Assembly: GCF_026745355.1 (NCBI RefSeq)
Contig: NC_079210.1
Span: 26,736,029 to 26,800,028 of the forward strand
Length of the DNA: 64,000 nucleotides
From: Beta vulgaris subsp. vulgaris
Lineage: Eukaryota; Streptophyta; Magnoliopsida; Caryophyllales; Amaranthaceae
Direction of reading: 5' to 3'
Shown here: positions 12,357 to 22,139 of the stretch, one piece after another
Numbering within the stretch: position 1 is the first letter of the stretch
Layout: every line of letters begins with the position of its first letter
Program-made: the position numbers and the translations under genes
The notes under the pieces: model-generated
The model's database searches: none
Told to the model about the DNA's origin: nothing
What the model saw: only the letters and a program-made list of their open reading frames with translations

Positions 12357-12492
12357 AACATTAATTAGAGTTAGTTAGGGGATTAGGGCTAGGGGTTTTA
12401 TTGTGTTTTTTTTGGCTAGCACTGTAAGTAAAGAGCCCTATCAATGTAAACAACTCCTTTTTTGGATGATGAAGAATCTTTAAACTATTATT

Positions 12493-12538
12493 ATTTGTCA
12501 CTAAATAATGACATTGTTATGTCATATTAGTGACAAAT
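12493..12538. terminator. 46-bp near-palindrome behind the F-box-like ORF
   Basis: The 12-bp outer arms (ATTTGTCACTAA and its complement) pair perfectly and the inner arms pair with one gap, so a long hairpin could form about 140 bp past the stop codon. It might act in 3'-end formation or be a tiny inverted-repeat remnant. The function is unknown. Confidence 0.4.
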
Positions 12539-12644
12539 CTTTTGTAATTAATTGATGAATGCTAAATATATATATGAAGTTGGTTAATGTTTTTTTCTGT
12601 TATGTATATATGAATTATTGTGTTCTATTTCATATATTATTTTT

Positions 12645-13796
12645 TAGATTGATATAGTGTTGGTATTTTTGATATAGTGTAGTTTTGAATGATATAGTGT
12701 ATGTGCTTTTGTTCAAATACATTGTATTTTGTGATGATATAGCGTATGTTAAAATGACATAGTGTATGTTACAATGATATAGTGTATGTGAAAGTGATAT
12801 AGTGTATGTTTCAGTGATATAGTGTATGTTATCTCTGATATAGTGTATGTTATCTCTGATATAGTGTATGTTATCTCTGATATAGTGTATGTTATAGTGA
12901 TATAATGTATGTTATAATGATATAGTGTATGTTATAGTGATATAGTGTATGTTATAGTGATATAGTGTATGTTTCAGTGATATAGTGTATGTTATAGTGA
13001 TATAGTGTATGTTTCAGTGATATAGTGTATGTTTCAGTGATATAGTGTATGTTATAGTGATATAGTTTATGTTATAGTGATATAGTGTATGTTTCAGTGA
13101 TATAGTGTATGTTATAATGATATAGTGTATGTTATAATGATATAGTGTATGTTTCAGTGATATAGTATATGTTATAATGATATAGTGTATGTTTCAGTGA
13201 TATAGTGTATGTTATAATGATATAGTGTATGTTATAATGATATAGTGTATGTTATAATGATATAGTGTATAATAAAATCATATAGTGTATGTGCTTCTGT
13301 TCTAATATATTGTATGTTAAAATGATATAGTGTATGTTACAATGATATAGTGTATGTGAAAGTGATATAGTGTATAATAAAATGATATAGTGTATTTTAA
13401 GTTATATAGTGTATTTTGTGATGATATAGTGTATGTTAAAATGACATAGTGTATATTGATATGATATAGTGTATGTTAAAATGATATAGTGTATGTATAG
13501 ATTATATAGTGTATTTATTGATATAGTATATGTTAAAATGATATAGTGTATGTTACAATGATATAGTGTATAATAAAATGATATAGTGTATAACAAAATG
13601 ATATAGTGTATGTTACAATGATATAGTGTATGTTAGAATGATATAGTGTATGTTAAAATGATATAGTGTATGTTAAAATGATATAGTGTATGTTTTTGTA
13701 ATGCGTTCAAGTAAATATTTTCTATATCTCCTATTATGTTCCTATATGGCATAGTGTACGTAGTTTATGATATAGTGTACGTAGTTATGATATAGT
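12645..13796 (+). repeat. 20-bp minisatellite cluster 7 (transposase intron 2)
   Basis: About 55 copies, with long runs of the GTTTCA, GTTATA and GTTAAA variants. Near 13693-13760 it ends in a unique stretch that recurs in diverged form beyond the solo LTR (15199-15262). Confidence 0.92.
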
Positions 13797-15172
13797 TGTT
13801 ATTTCCATAGGAACACTACAAGAGGGGGGGGGGGTGAATTGTAGGTGTAGAAATAAACGTAACTTTTTGAGAAAATTAAAAGTTAAACGAATAAACAAGC
13901 TAGAGGAACACAAGGGATTTTTACGAGGAAAAACTTCTTGGGCCCAACAAGAAGAAACAACCTCGACCACTAGGGATTTTAAACTCAATACTTTCACTAA
14001 TTAGGCCAAACAACTTTGTTACAACCTAATTCTAACTCGAGCCACACCTTGAGTTCCTAAACTCAAGTTCCTGAGCCACTGTTCCCTTAACAGCAGTTCC
14101 TCTCAACTTCACTCGAAGTTTTCTCACACATACAAGCTTCACTCAAAGCCTCTCTCTTACAGAACTTCACTCAAAGTTCCCTTACCCCAAAAACCAAAAT
14201 ACAATTGATCGAAATAAGCTTAGTGGAATTAGAGTAAGAAGGCAAAGAACAAATGGCTATTATGAGAGAATGAAGGCACTGACACTTAATTAGTTAAACT
14301 CACTTAATTACTTAGTCAGACACAATTTGGAACTTATCTAGACTTCTATATTTATAGTGTTAATCATGAAGAACGTGGGATTAAAACTAGAGTACATGTT
14401 TAGTCCATTAACCCATGATGTTCCTTCCCCTAAGGAACACGTTTTCACATCATGTCCCATGATCCCATGAACTATAAATGAACGTGGATATTTTTCAGCC
14501 ATTACTCCTAAGTAATAGGAGTTCCTTGAGCTTTATCCGAAAATCAGTTTTTATAAAAACTCTTTTTATCTTTAAAACTGAATTTTTAATCTTTAAGAAA
14601 ATAATATCTTTTAAACAAAATCTTTCTAACAACCGGATATTTATTTTCTTAATTTTTCGAAAAATAAAATCTTTTTCTTAAACAGATTTTCTTTTTAAAA
14701 CTGATTTTATCATTTGAAATTAGATATAACTAATTTCCTATAATTTAGGCATGACTTACTCAAATATCTTTTTAACCGTTATAATGTTGCACGCCTAAGT
14801 CTAGTTCCTTTTATTAACTAAGTTCCTTTAACATATTCGTTTAGTGCCACTTAGTTTTTCCTTACAAAGGAACAAACTCCATTCTCAAATAGACTGCCAC
14901 AGTTCCTTACCATTCTTTCTTTGTTCCTTTACATTGGAACTAGAAAATAAAACGCCTAGCTTCTATTCTTCTTGATCCAATGCTTGCTCCAGTATCAACA
15001 TAGAAACTTCTTTACTTAGCCTTTGAAATCCTCTCTTGACTTCTTCCTTGACTACGTATTCTCCCAGTTCCTTTCATTGATACCTTAAACACCATACACT
15101 TAAATAACTCATTAGTTCACTACTTAGTTTGTTCCTTTGTTTCTTTGTCATTATCAAAACTAGGGTTCAACA
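13797..15172 (-). mobile_element. Solo LTR of a copia element (SIRE-like), nested in the MULE
   Basis: It is a 1376-bp sequence with TGTT...AACA ends. A perfect 5-bp duplication, ATAGT, flanks it at 13792-13796 and 15173-15177; removing one copy restores the minisatellite register. Its G-run near the left end (C-run on the minus strand) matches the end of the copia LTR at 22050-22085 in kind. The first several hundred bases, read on the minus strand, are homologous to the truncated LTR at 19718-20380. Solo LTRs arise by recombination between the two LTRs of one element. Confidence 0.85.
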
Positions 15173-15330
15173 ATAGTGTATCTATGTTTGATATAGTGTA
15201 TGTTTCTGTAATGCATCTAAGTAAATAATTTATATATTTCCTATTGTGTTCCTATAGAATATAGTGTAACTCTGTATGATATAGTGTATCTCTGTATCAT
15301 ATAGTGTATCTATTTTTGATATAGTGTAAC
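15173..15330 (+). repeat. 20-bp minisatellite cluster 8 (start of transposase intron 2)
   Basis: About seven degenerate units. This is the continuation of cluster 7 beyond the solo LTR, ending at the transposase exon 2 donor (15338). Confidence 0.85.
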
Positions 15331-15886
15331 TAGTTACCTGGAATGACAGCTGAATTAGATTCATTACTTGAAACAAATGAAGTAGGATATTGCTCGCCAA
15401 ATTGATTTTCTATCTCATCATGAAACAGAACCACATTACCTACATAAAGTTATAGTGTTACTCTTTTGGTTAATGAAAGAAATGAAATTATTGATTTGGA
15501 TGCTGTTACCTTCAACAGTTGGTGTATTATTGAGATCTATTATCAGTGAATCTTGATGCACATTTTGGATTGAATTGTGATGATTTTCGTCGTCGATTGC
15601 TTCAATGTTGTTCGTCGTCGTCGAGTGATATAGGTTGTCTATACTATATGGTTCAATACTCTGATTGAGATCTATTTGATCAATTAAACCTGAATTTTCC
15701 ATGAATTTTTCGCAATTGTTTAATTCGATAGGAAATTGTTGAAGAATCAATTTAGTTTGTAGGAATAATTTCAATGGAGAGAAACAATAATTTGCAGAAA
15801 TTTAATAGCGATAGAATCTATGGTTTTTGGAAATATTGAAGAGAGAGAAAGTGGCGGATTTTGGAAGTATTTAAGAGAAAGAAAAT

Positions 15887-15990
15887 CGCGCATTTTTGGT
15901 AATTAAAAGTTAGTAATGTTTAACGGGTCACGTGCGTGGGCCTGGTCCACACTATTTTTAGTGTGAACCGGGTCCACACAAGTCGGATTG
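15887..15990 (-). repeat. MULE right terminal inverted repeat
   Basis: Imperfect inverted copy of 776-866. It holds a CACGTG at 15929-15934 and a shorter palindrome (CACACTA/TAGTGTG, 15948-15965) at the place equivalent to the left-end palindrome. Its outer end directly abuts the right target duplication. Confidence 0.75.
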
Positions 15991-15999
15991 TATTCGTTT
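15991..15999. repeat. 9-bp target-site duplication, right copy
   Basis: TATTCGTTT, identical to 767-775. Confidence 0.8.
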
Positions 16000-17457
16000 T
16001 ATGAAACCGGATTTTTCGCCAAGACGCGTCTGACACAGCTGAGATGCGTCAGACGCAATGTTTGTGTGTTAAACGCACGATCGTTGTGCCACACACACTC
16101 TCTTGTGCATAGAGCATTCATGACCTTCGCAGACTAGTAGGTCTGATCCGTTAGTGCTTGCATTTTGTCTAATTTTCTCTCTTGTGCATAGAGCATTCAT
16201 GACCTTCGCAGACTAGTAGGTCTGATCCGTTAGTGCTTGCATTTTGTCTAATTTTATTATGTTTCAGATGCTTAATTTATGTTAGTGAGTTGTGGTCAAG
16301 TTTGGAAGTTCTTTATGCTTGAAAATTGTCAAATTTGCAATGAATTTTTCTGATATTAGTGGTTTATTTGTGTGTATTATGATTTTTTTAGTATTATTGT
16401 GAAAAATCTTAATCATTTTTTGTATTATGTTATGAATATGGTTGTTGCATGAGAATGTTGGTTATTGTTACGTTTTTGATGGGAATTATGCAAATGTAGA
16501 TTTTAATATTTGAATTACTGGGATTAGGATCTTAGTTTTTCTACTGATTTGGGTTTAAGGCCATTGATATCCCTATGGATTTGATGATGGAAGAATTTTG
16601 GACGGGAATGTACTATTTTTTAGATATTAGATATCTGGAGGGATAGATGTTGTCCCCGGTGGACAACATGCCAACCATCCGGGTTGCGATCTACGAGTTA
16701 AACTTGAGTTAATTGTTATCGTCCGATTGGTAAGGAAGTACAGAGTTGGGTACTATCCTGCATAGGAAGTTTGGTCATTTTTAGACATAGGCAACAAGGA
16801 ACCTAAGTCCATAGACTATCTGAAGATTGCAATCTGATAAAACATTATTAAGTGGGTTGCGATCCACAACGTTATGCTCTTTTTCTCATAAACTTTCTTA
16901 TGCTTCACTCTATTGTGTGTTATGGTGATATGTGGTTTTTAGAACATGTTGGTGCTATTCTTCGTTAGTTATAAAACTCATGCTTGAAGTCTTTGTTTTC
17001 ATGTGAGTTAGTAGTATAAATTTCTGCGTGATTATTTGTTTAGTGGAGTATGTTGTGACAATTTTCTTGATTGTTAACTCTTATTTCTAATGCTATTTTG
17101 TTATAGTTGTTATTGGATAGCTGCTAGTTACTTCCCTCAGTGAGTGTGGATTATTTATTTTTTCTTTAGAATTATAGATGGCTCCGACTAGACTTGTAAC
17201 AGTATGGGCACGAGAAGTGCGTTTCGGGAGATTTCCTATATTTTTTATATTTGTTTTAGTAGACGGTATATGTGAGGTTTACAGAAAGTCTTTTAGCCTT
17301 ATAGGTGTAAAATAGTAGTGTTTCAGTTGTTATTTTGCGACATGAGATATTTGATGATATGTTTTTGTTTTGGGATTTCTAGTTGTTTTTTATGGATGTA
17401 TAAACTTGTTTTAGGATATTTTAGTATGATATTTTTGGCATTTTCTTTATGATTATG
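16000..17457. other. Unclassified repeat-like DNA right of the MULE
   Basis: No coding region is supported. A hairpin-capable inverted repeat (GCGTCTGAC/GTCAGACGC) spans 16026-16056. The rest is T-rich on the plus strand and resembles untranslated or LTR-type sequence. It is likely one unit with 1-766, split by the MULE. Confidence 0.35.
16098..16255. repeat. Perfect 79-bp tandem duplication
   Basis: 16098-16176 and 16177-16255 read as identical, which implies a very recent duplication compared with its decayed surroundings. Confidence 0.88.
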
Positions 17458-17470
17458 TTTGGTTGAACTT

Positions 17471-18077
17471 AGCGTATGCATCGCCTCCTCTCTCCTTTCT
17501 TTTTCTCTCTTCTCTCTCCTCTCCCACAAAACCCTAATTTTCAATCTAGGGGATACCACCACCCTTTTGGGCGGTGGTAAGCCCCTTCTTCTTCTTTTGT
17601 TACTAGTTTTTTTTAAGTTTATGTTTATAATAAATTTCAGTCTTTCTCTAATGGAGAGTTTTCCTACCCATATATTGGGTTATATCTACCCATATTTTGG
17701 GTTTTATCTCTCTCTATGTGAGAGTTTGAAGACTTTGTTTTTGGATTTTTGTGTAATTTAAGATGTTGATTTGTTGAACGAAATTTGTGCGGAATTGCAA
17801 CAGATGTCAAGACTTCATCTACAATCACTTGAATTAAATCCAGTTCTACTTTAAAACTACAAAAGATCGACAGACCCCCTTGCAGAAGGCTGCATCAGAC
17901 AGCGATGTGAAAGATGAGGATTTTCAGAATTGTTAGATCTACTCAACGATCGTGGTTTTGTCATATTAGAATTGTATTTATTTCATTTTGATATGTATTT
18001 GTTTAGTTTCTACTTCTATTGTAGATGTCGTATGACTTTGAATCAATGAATTAATGTTAATTTTAAAAAAAAAAATA
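17471..18077 (+). mobile_element. Poly(A) retroposon with 13-bp target duplication
   Basis: The 607-bp insert ends in an 11-A run at 18065-18075 and is flanked by TTTGGTTGAACTT at 17458-17470 and 18078-18090. This is the pattern of LINE-driven target-primed insertion. The 5' part is pyrimidine-rich, like a 5' UTR, and no clear tRNA-type A/B boxes were seen. It may be a processed transcript, an unusual SINE or a LINE end. No long ORF is supported. Confidence 0.75.
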
Positions 18078-18387
18078 TTTGGTTGAACTTTAGAATGACA
18101 CTTTCTGTCTCAGTGATATTTGCACCATCGTCCACTTTCGATCTTAATATTGCTTGTATTTCCTTATTCCTAATTGTGTAAATGGATGGAGTGTTCCACA
18201 TTAAGCTAAATGCTGATTCAAATTGTTAGTTTGTTGATTCAAATTATTGAAAAATGTTGTTTCAAATTACTTATACGCTTGTTGTGATGAATATATATAT
18301 GTTGTCGTTATTATTCTTTACAATGAACCAATATGATGCTGCAGTGCAATCATACTATTTATAATGAACATTTTTATTGAATAGTTT

Positions 18388-18703
18388 TACTCCCTCCATC
18401 CCAAAAAGATGTGAACACTTATTGGGACACGTATTTTAAGGTGATAAGTTGTAGTGTAATTATCAAATGTTATTTTATGTAAAAAGTAGATGTGATAGGA
18501 GTTGGTGGGGTATTTTTTATCATAGAAAAGAGAAAGTTGGATAACTTTATATTGATAAAAGGTAAAGTGTGGGCCAAATTAGTGTAAAAAGAAATAATAT
18601 ATTAATAGTAAGACCATGTCAATTAAAAATGAAAGTGTTCACACTAATTTGGGACAAACATAAAAGGAGATCAGTCTTGAGACTTTTTTGTACGGAGGGA
18701 GTA
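18388..18703. mobile_element. Stowaway-like MITE
   Basis: About 316 bp, with CTCCCTCC at the left end, GGAGGGAG at the right end, and TA at both outer edges. This is the classical Stowaway (Tc1/mariner) terminus of plant MITEs. It is non-coding. Confidence 0.8.
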
Positions 18704-19494
18704 TAAATATCTAAATAACAATAATTATAAAAGATGGTAAATTCAAAATGCATTATGTACCCAAAGGCAGACATGTAATCGAAATAATACAATATATGAC
18801 ATATGAACATCAGAGCCTTACAAAAGAAAATATATTTTTAAATAAAAACTATCAAGTTCGTTTAGAAGATATTCTTGCTTCCGAACTCCCTCCCTTTTTC
18901 AATTGATGGGATATGTGAGATGTGGATACCATATCATATCCTTAGTTGTCTGATCTTGTCCAACTAAATTGATAAAAAAAATGGTTAGTACAAAATTGTT
19001 CAAATTTATAATACAATGAACATAATCTTTCAAATACACATTGAACACCTTTTAATAATACAATGAACATGTCACAAACATACAATAAAATTATGACTAA
19101 ATATACGAGCTTCTACCTAAAATGATTTTAGTGAGCACTTGTTACTCATACAATGAACATGGACCCAAAAATGTGCATTTTGTAAATAATACAATAAACA
19201 TCATATAATCATAAAAAGAACATTTGAACAAATACCACACGTTTGTAGACAAATATATGATTAATCCATCATAAATTCATATCATTTCACTGAATATATA
19301 ACAAACACACAACAAACATATGACTGAAATGCAATGAATATCTGACCAACATATTTTTAACGAACAAATGCTAATAGGACAATGAACATATGTCAGAGTT
19401 CATGTTATTAGTACAACTAATTTGTACCAAACACATAATGAACATATGACCATATATACTTTATAGATGTCCTATTTTTAAGAGAATTAATTCA
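18704..19494. other. AT-rich DNA with recurrent AATGAACAT motif
   Basis: No gene is supported. Variants of ACAATGAACAT recur irregularly (near 19013, 19060, 19150, 19188, 19380 and 19434). Confidence 0.45.
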
Positions 19495-19717
19495 AATAAG
19501 CATTATATTTATTAAGGTAATTATGATCCGAAAATTCTTATTTTATTTGAGTTTGGAGGTTTGTAATATATTTATTTAATTTTTATTAGTATTATTATTA
19601 AAATTATTATGGGTTTTGCGTGCAATTAGTTGAGCGGCGTTTGGCCAAGTGGAAGACCAAAATCAGTTTTCCATTTCTTTTCTTTATCGGTTATATTTAG
19701 AAACTGAAAACCCAAAG
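19495..19717 (+). mobile_element. Fragment of the CACTA family found at 49346-53487
   Basis: Similar to about 49550-49760: both have an AT-rich run, then a GTTAGTTGAGCGG-like block followed by a GC-richer segment. It stops exactly where the truncated LTR begins (TGTTGAACC at 19718). No terminus is present. Confidence 0.5.
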
Positions 19718-20380
19718 TGTTGAACCCTAGTTTTAATGATGACAAAGGAATAAAGATACAAACTAAGTATTGAACTAACAAGTTGTTGAGTGGATGGATT
19801 TTACAAGGTATCAATGAAAGGAGCAAAGAGAATACTAAATCAAAGAAGAAATTATGTTTGAATTTTGAAGACTAAGTGAAGATGATCAGGGAATTGGTAC
19901 TGGAGAAGCGTTGGAACAAGAAGACCAAAGCAAGGCCTTATGTTTCTAGTTCTAATGTAATGGAACGAGTAAGAATTGGTAAGGAACTATGACAATTTAG
20001 AATGAGAATGAGCATATATTCCTTTGTAAGGAACAGACGAACTAACACTGTTATAGTAAGTTAAAGGTGCTAACTATTAAAAGGAATTTAGACATAGGAT
20101 GAAGCAATACAACGGTTAAAGTGATTTATGCCTAGATTCTAGGAAATCGTTTTATTTAAGTAAATATCTGATTTTAAGGAATATCTTTTTAAGGAAAATA
20201 TATTATTTTAATAAGATAATAAAAATCCTTTTCAGTTTTTAGAAAATTATTTTTTAAAGATAATATTTTGGTAAAAGGATTTTATTTCGTTTTTATTAAA
20301 TAAAATACTTTTGAATTGAATCACATTTGTGGCTTACTGCGTAAGTGGTTACTAAATTTAAGGAAGCAATAATATTTGTA
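19718..20380 (+). mobile_element. Truncated copia LTR, same family as the solo LTR
   Basis: It starts with TGTTGAACCCTAG and is collinear with the reverse complement of the right part of 13797-15172. It breaks off into satellite DNA at about 20380, so the 3' half of the LTR is missing. Confidence 0.75.
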
Positions 20381-20809
20381 TCTCATACCACTGAGTCCAT
20401 TAGGGCCTATGGAGATTTGACAATCATGCCACTAGGTCTATTAGGCCAATACCTCACCAAACCTCATTAACTTGAGTCCCCCATTGTGCCTCCTTGTACT
20501 AAAAGATTTAATTAAACCTAAATTATAAGCTTTTAGGTAATTATCAAACATGTTTTGGGTATTATCAACATACTAAGTGGAGGATATTCTCCAATTCACA
20601 ATCCATTCCCGTTACTCATTAAAGCAATCCTATAAGGATTGGACAATCATACCATTGAGTCCATTAGGGCCAATACCTCACCAAAGCCTATTGACTTGAG
20701 ATTTGGGCCCCCATTGTCCCTCTTAGTACCAAAAAACCCAAATTAAAAACTTGATCATATGCTTTTAGATAATTACAAAACATGCCTTGGGATTACCAAA
20801 CCTACTTGT
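20381..20809. repeat. 232-bp satellite, block 1 (about 1.8 monomers)
   Basis: Same monomer as 29851-39406: CCACTAGGTCCATTAGG, then ATATGCTTTTAG-like and AAGTGGAGGAT-like landmarks. The block is cut by the 5' LTR of the copia element. Confidence 0.85.
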
Positions 20810-22085
20810 TGTGCATGTACATGTTAGGGTTTATGCACATGTTATGTTTTGATGATGAAATTAATATAATATGTTGTAGCATGAAAGTATGTAACAGTTG
20901 CAACAGATGCATGAAGAAAAGAAATTGATAAACGAAGACTTTGAAGAAAAGAAGAATCAAGAATGAAGTTCTAGTTTATAATTTCTTAGAATAGTTACTT
21001 TGGATTAAAATGTAATATGCTCTAACTTAGTGATATGCTATGTGCTAAATATAGAAATATAAAGTTAGTATAATTATTATTTTCTTGGAGTTAAAATAAT
21101 TATATTGAAATTATATATCTATATAAAAGGGAAATAGGTTTTCGAAATCAGAAATAAAAAGGATTAAGGAAAACGAGTTTTTAGAAAAAGATTTTATAAA
21201 ACCGAGTTTCTAAAAGAATTTGATAAAAACGAGTTTTTGAAAAGATTTTAATAAAAATCGGGTTTTGATAAAAACGTGTTTTCAAATAAAAGATTTTTAT
21301 AAAACAGAGTTTTACTAAAACATGTTTTCAGATTTTCTAAAAGGATTTGGAAAAATACTTTTTAGATATAAACAGACTTTGAGGTGAAAAAGAAAATCTA
21401 ATATAGAAAACTTATCTTTTTTAAGTTTAAAAGATAAAGATAGAAAAAGATAAAGTTTTATCCCTTAAATCAAGGATTAAAAGATAAAGATATTTTTAAG
21501 TGATTTTCGTCCAAACCAAGTCCTATAAAAGGGAATCATAATTTACTTTTAAATCTCACGTTTTCAGAGAGAAAAATCGAGTCTATTAAAAGCTGAAAAC
21601 TATTTCTTCCGGCACTGAGCATAGCACCGAGCGAGTCAGACTTAAGTTACTATTTCACAATTGTAATTGTCCTCTAATTGCTTGACTAAGAAGCAAATCA
21701 TTGAGGATCGTTTCTTTCTTTGTAACTTTATCATTATAGAGAGTGTCAACACTTAGAGTTAAGTGTTGGGAGTCATTAACTAGGGGTTAGTAGTGAGGGG
21801 AATCTTATTGTATCAAGAGTTTGATATTTTAGGATTCAAAGAAATAAAGAGTTTTGTTTCTTGTGGACGTAGATCTCAGAGGTGGAATTGAACCACGTTA
21901 TATCCTGTGTTTACGTGTCAAATCTAATATCTTTTAGTTTATTATTCGCAAAACTCAAATCAGCATTTCGAGTGTTTGCACGATGCCAGGCACTGAGCCA
22001 CAAAAGGATTTTTGCGAAAATACGATTAGATTTCACCACTCAATTCAACCCCCCCCCCTTCTTGAGTGTTCCCTTGGTTCCAACA
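20810..22085 (+). repeat. Copia 5' LTR
   Basis: About 1276 bp, from TGTGCATG to CCAACA, with a C-run near its 3' end. Its first 280 bp match 29573-29850 very closely, which fixes the start to within three bases. Confidence 0.82.
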
Positions 22086-22087
22086 AG

Positions 22088-22099
22088 TGGTATCAGAGC
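22088..22099 (+). promoter_or_regulatory. Copia primer-binding site
   Basis: TGGTATCAGAGC, complementary to the 3' end of initiator Met-tRNA, lies two bases after the LTR end. It primes minus-strand DNA synthesis. Confidence 0.9.
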
Positions 22100-22139
22100 A
22101 GGCTATTCTCGTAAGACTCACATCTAGAGAATAGAAATC

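Larger units (their letters stand above)
7706..15702 (-). pseudogene. FAR1/FHY3-type MULE transposase, one premature stop
   Basis: Five exons on the minus strand: 15702-15510, 15439-15338, 10335-9338, 9253-8391 and 8030-7706. All junctions use GT/AG, the phases agree, and the total is 2481 nt (826 codons plus stop), within the usual FAR1 size. The start is the first ATG of exon 1. Exons 1-2 give an acidic, Asn-rich leader. Exon 3 opens with the FAR1 DNA-binding region (VGFGVRKSKN, later IKHNHPLT) and continues into the MULE transposase domain with catalytic Asp residues in VFDTTYRTNKYN and FSDQDAAIAGAIKKV. Exon 4 has CLWHLSQNA, SQRSESANHAI (the probable acidic residue) and a SWIM zinc finger, CGCKKFQ...CFHAIRVL. 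Exon 5 ends with a coiled-coil-like Ala/Glu segment and DPDRAVTKGR. One in-frame TAA at 8474-8476 interrupts an otherwise open frame. Intron 2 is about 5 kb and holds the F-box-like ORF, three minisatellite clusters and a solo LTR. Role: cut-and-paste transposition of the element. Confidence 0.88.
776..15990 (-). mobile_element. 15.2-kb Mutator-like element (FAR1-type MULE) with three genes
   Basis: The element is bounded by imperfect terminal inverted repeats of about 90-105 bp and by a 9-bp target duplication. It encodes a FAR1-type transposase (minus strand, 15702-7706), a Ulp1/C48 protease-like gene (plus strand, 1071-6670) and a small F-box-like ORF (plus strand, 11922-12356). The transposase and protease genes converge. 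Long introns and the spacer between the two 3' ends carry a 20-bp minisatellite. A solo copia LTR with its own 5-bp target duplication (13797-15172) is a later insertion. MULEs carrying a Ulp1-like second gene are known in plants (for example KI-MULEs in Arabidopsis), and FAR1/FHY3 proteins derive from MULE transposases. The strand given is that of the transposase. The element looks recently active rather than ancient, because the target duplication is perfect and the transposase has a single stop. In its present state it is probably non-autonomous. Confidence 0.88.

Noticed and set aside
13402..13596. 64-codon Tyr/Ile-rich ORF
   Set aside because: It is a translation of the minisatellite, whose 20-bp period only chances to lack stops.
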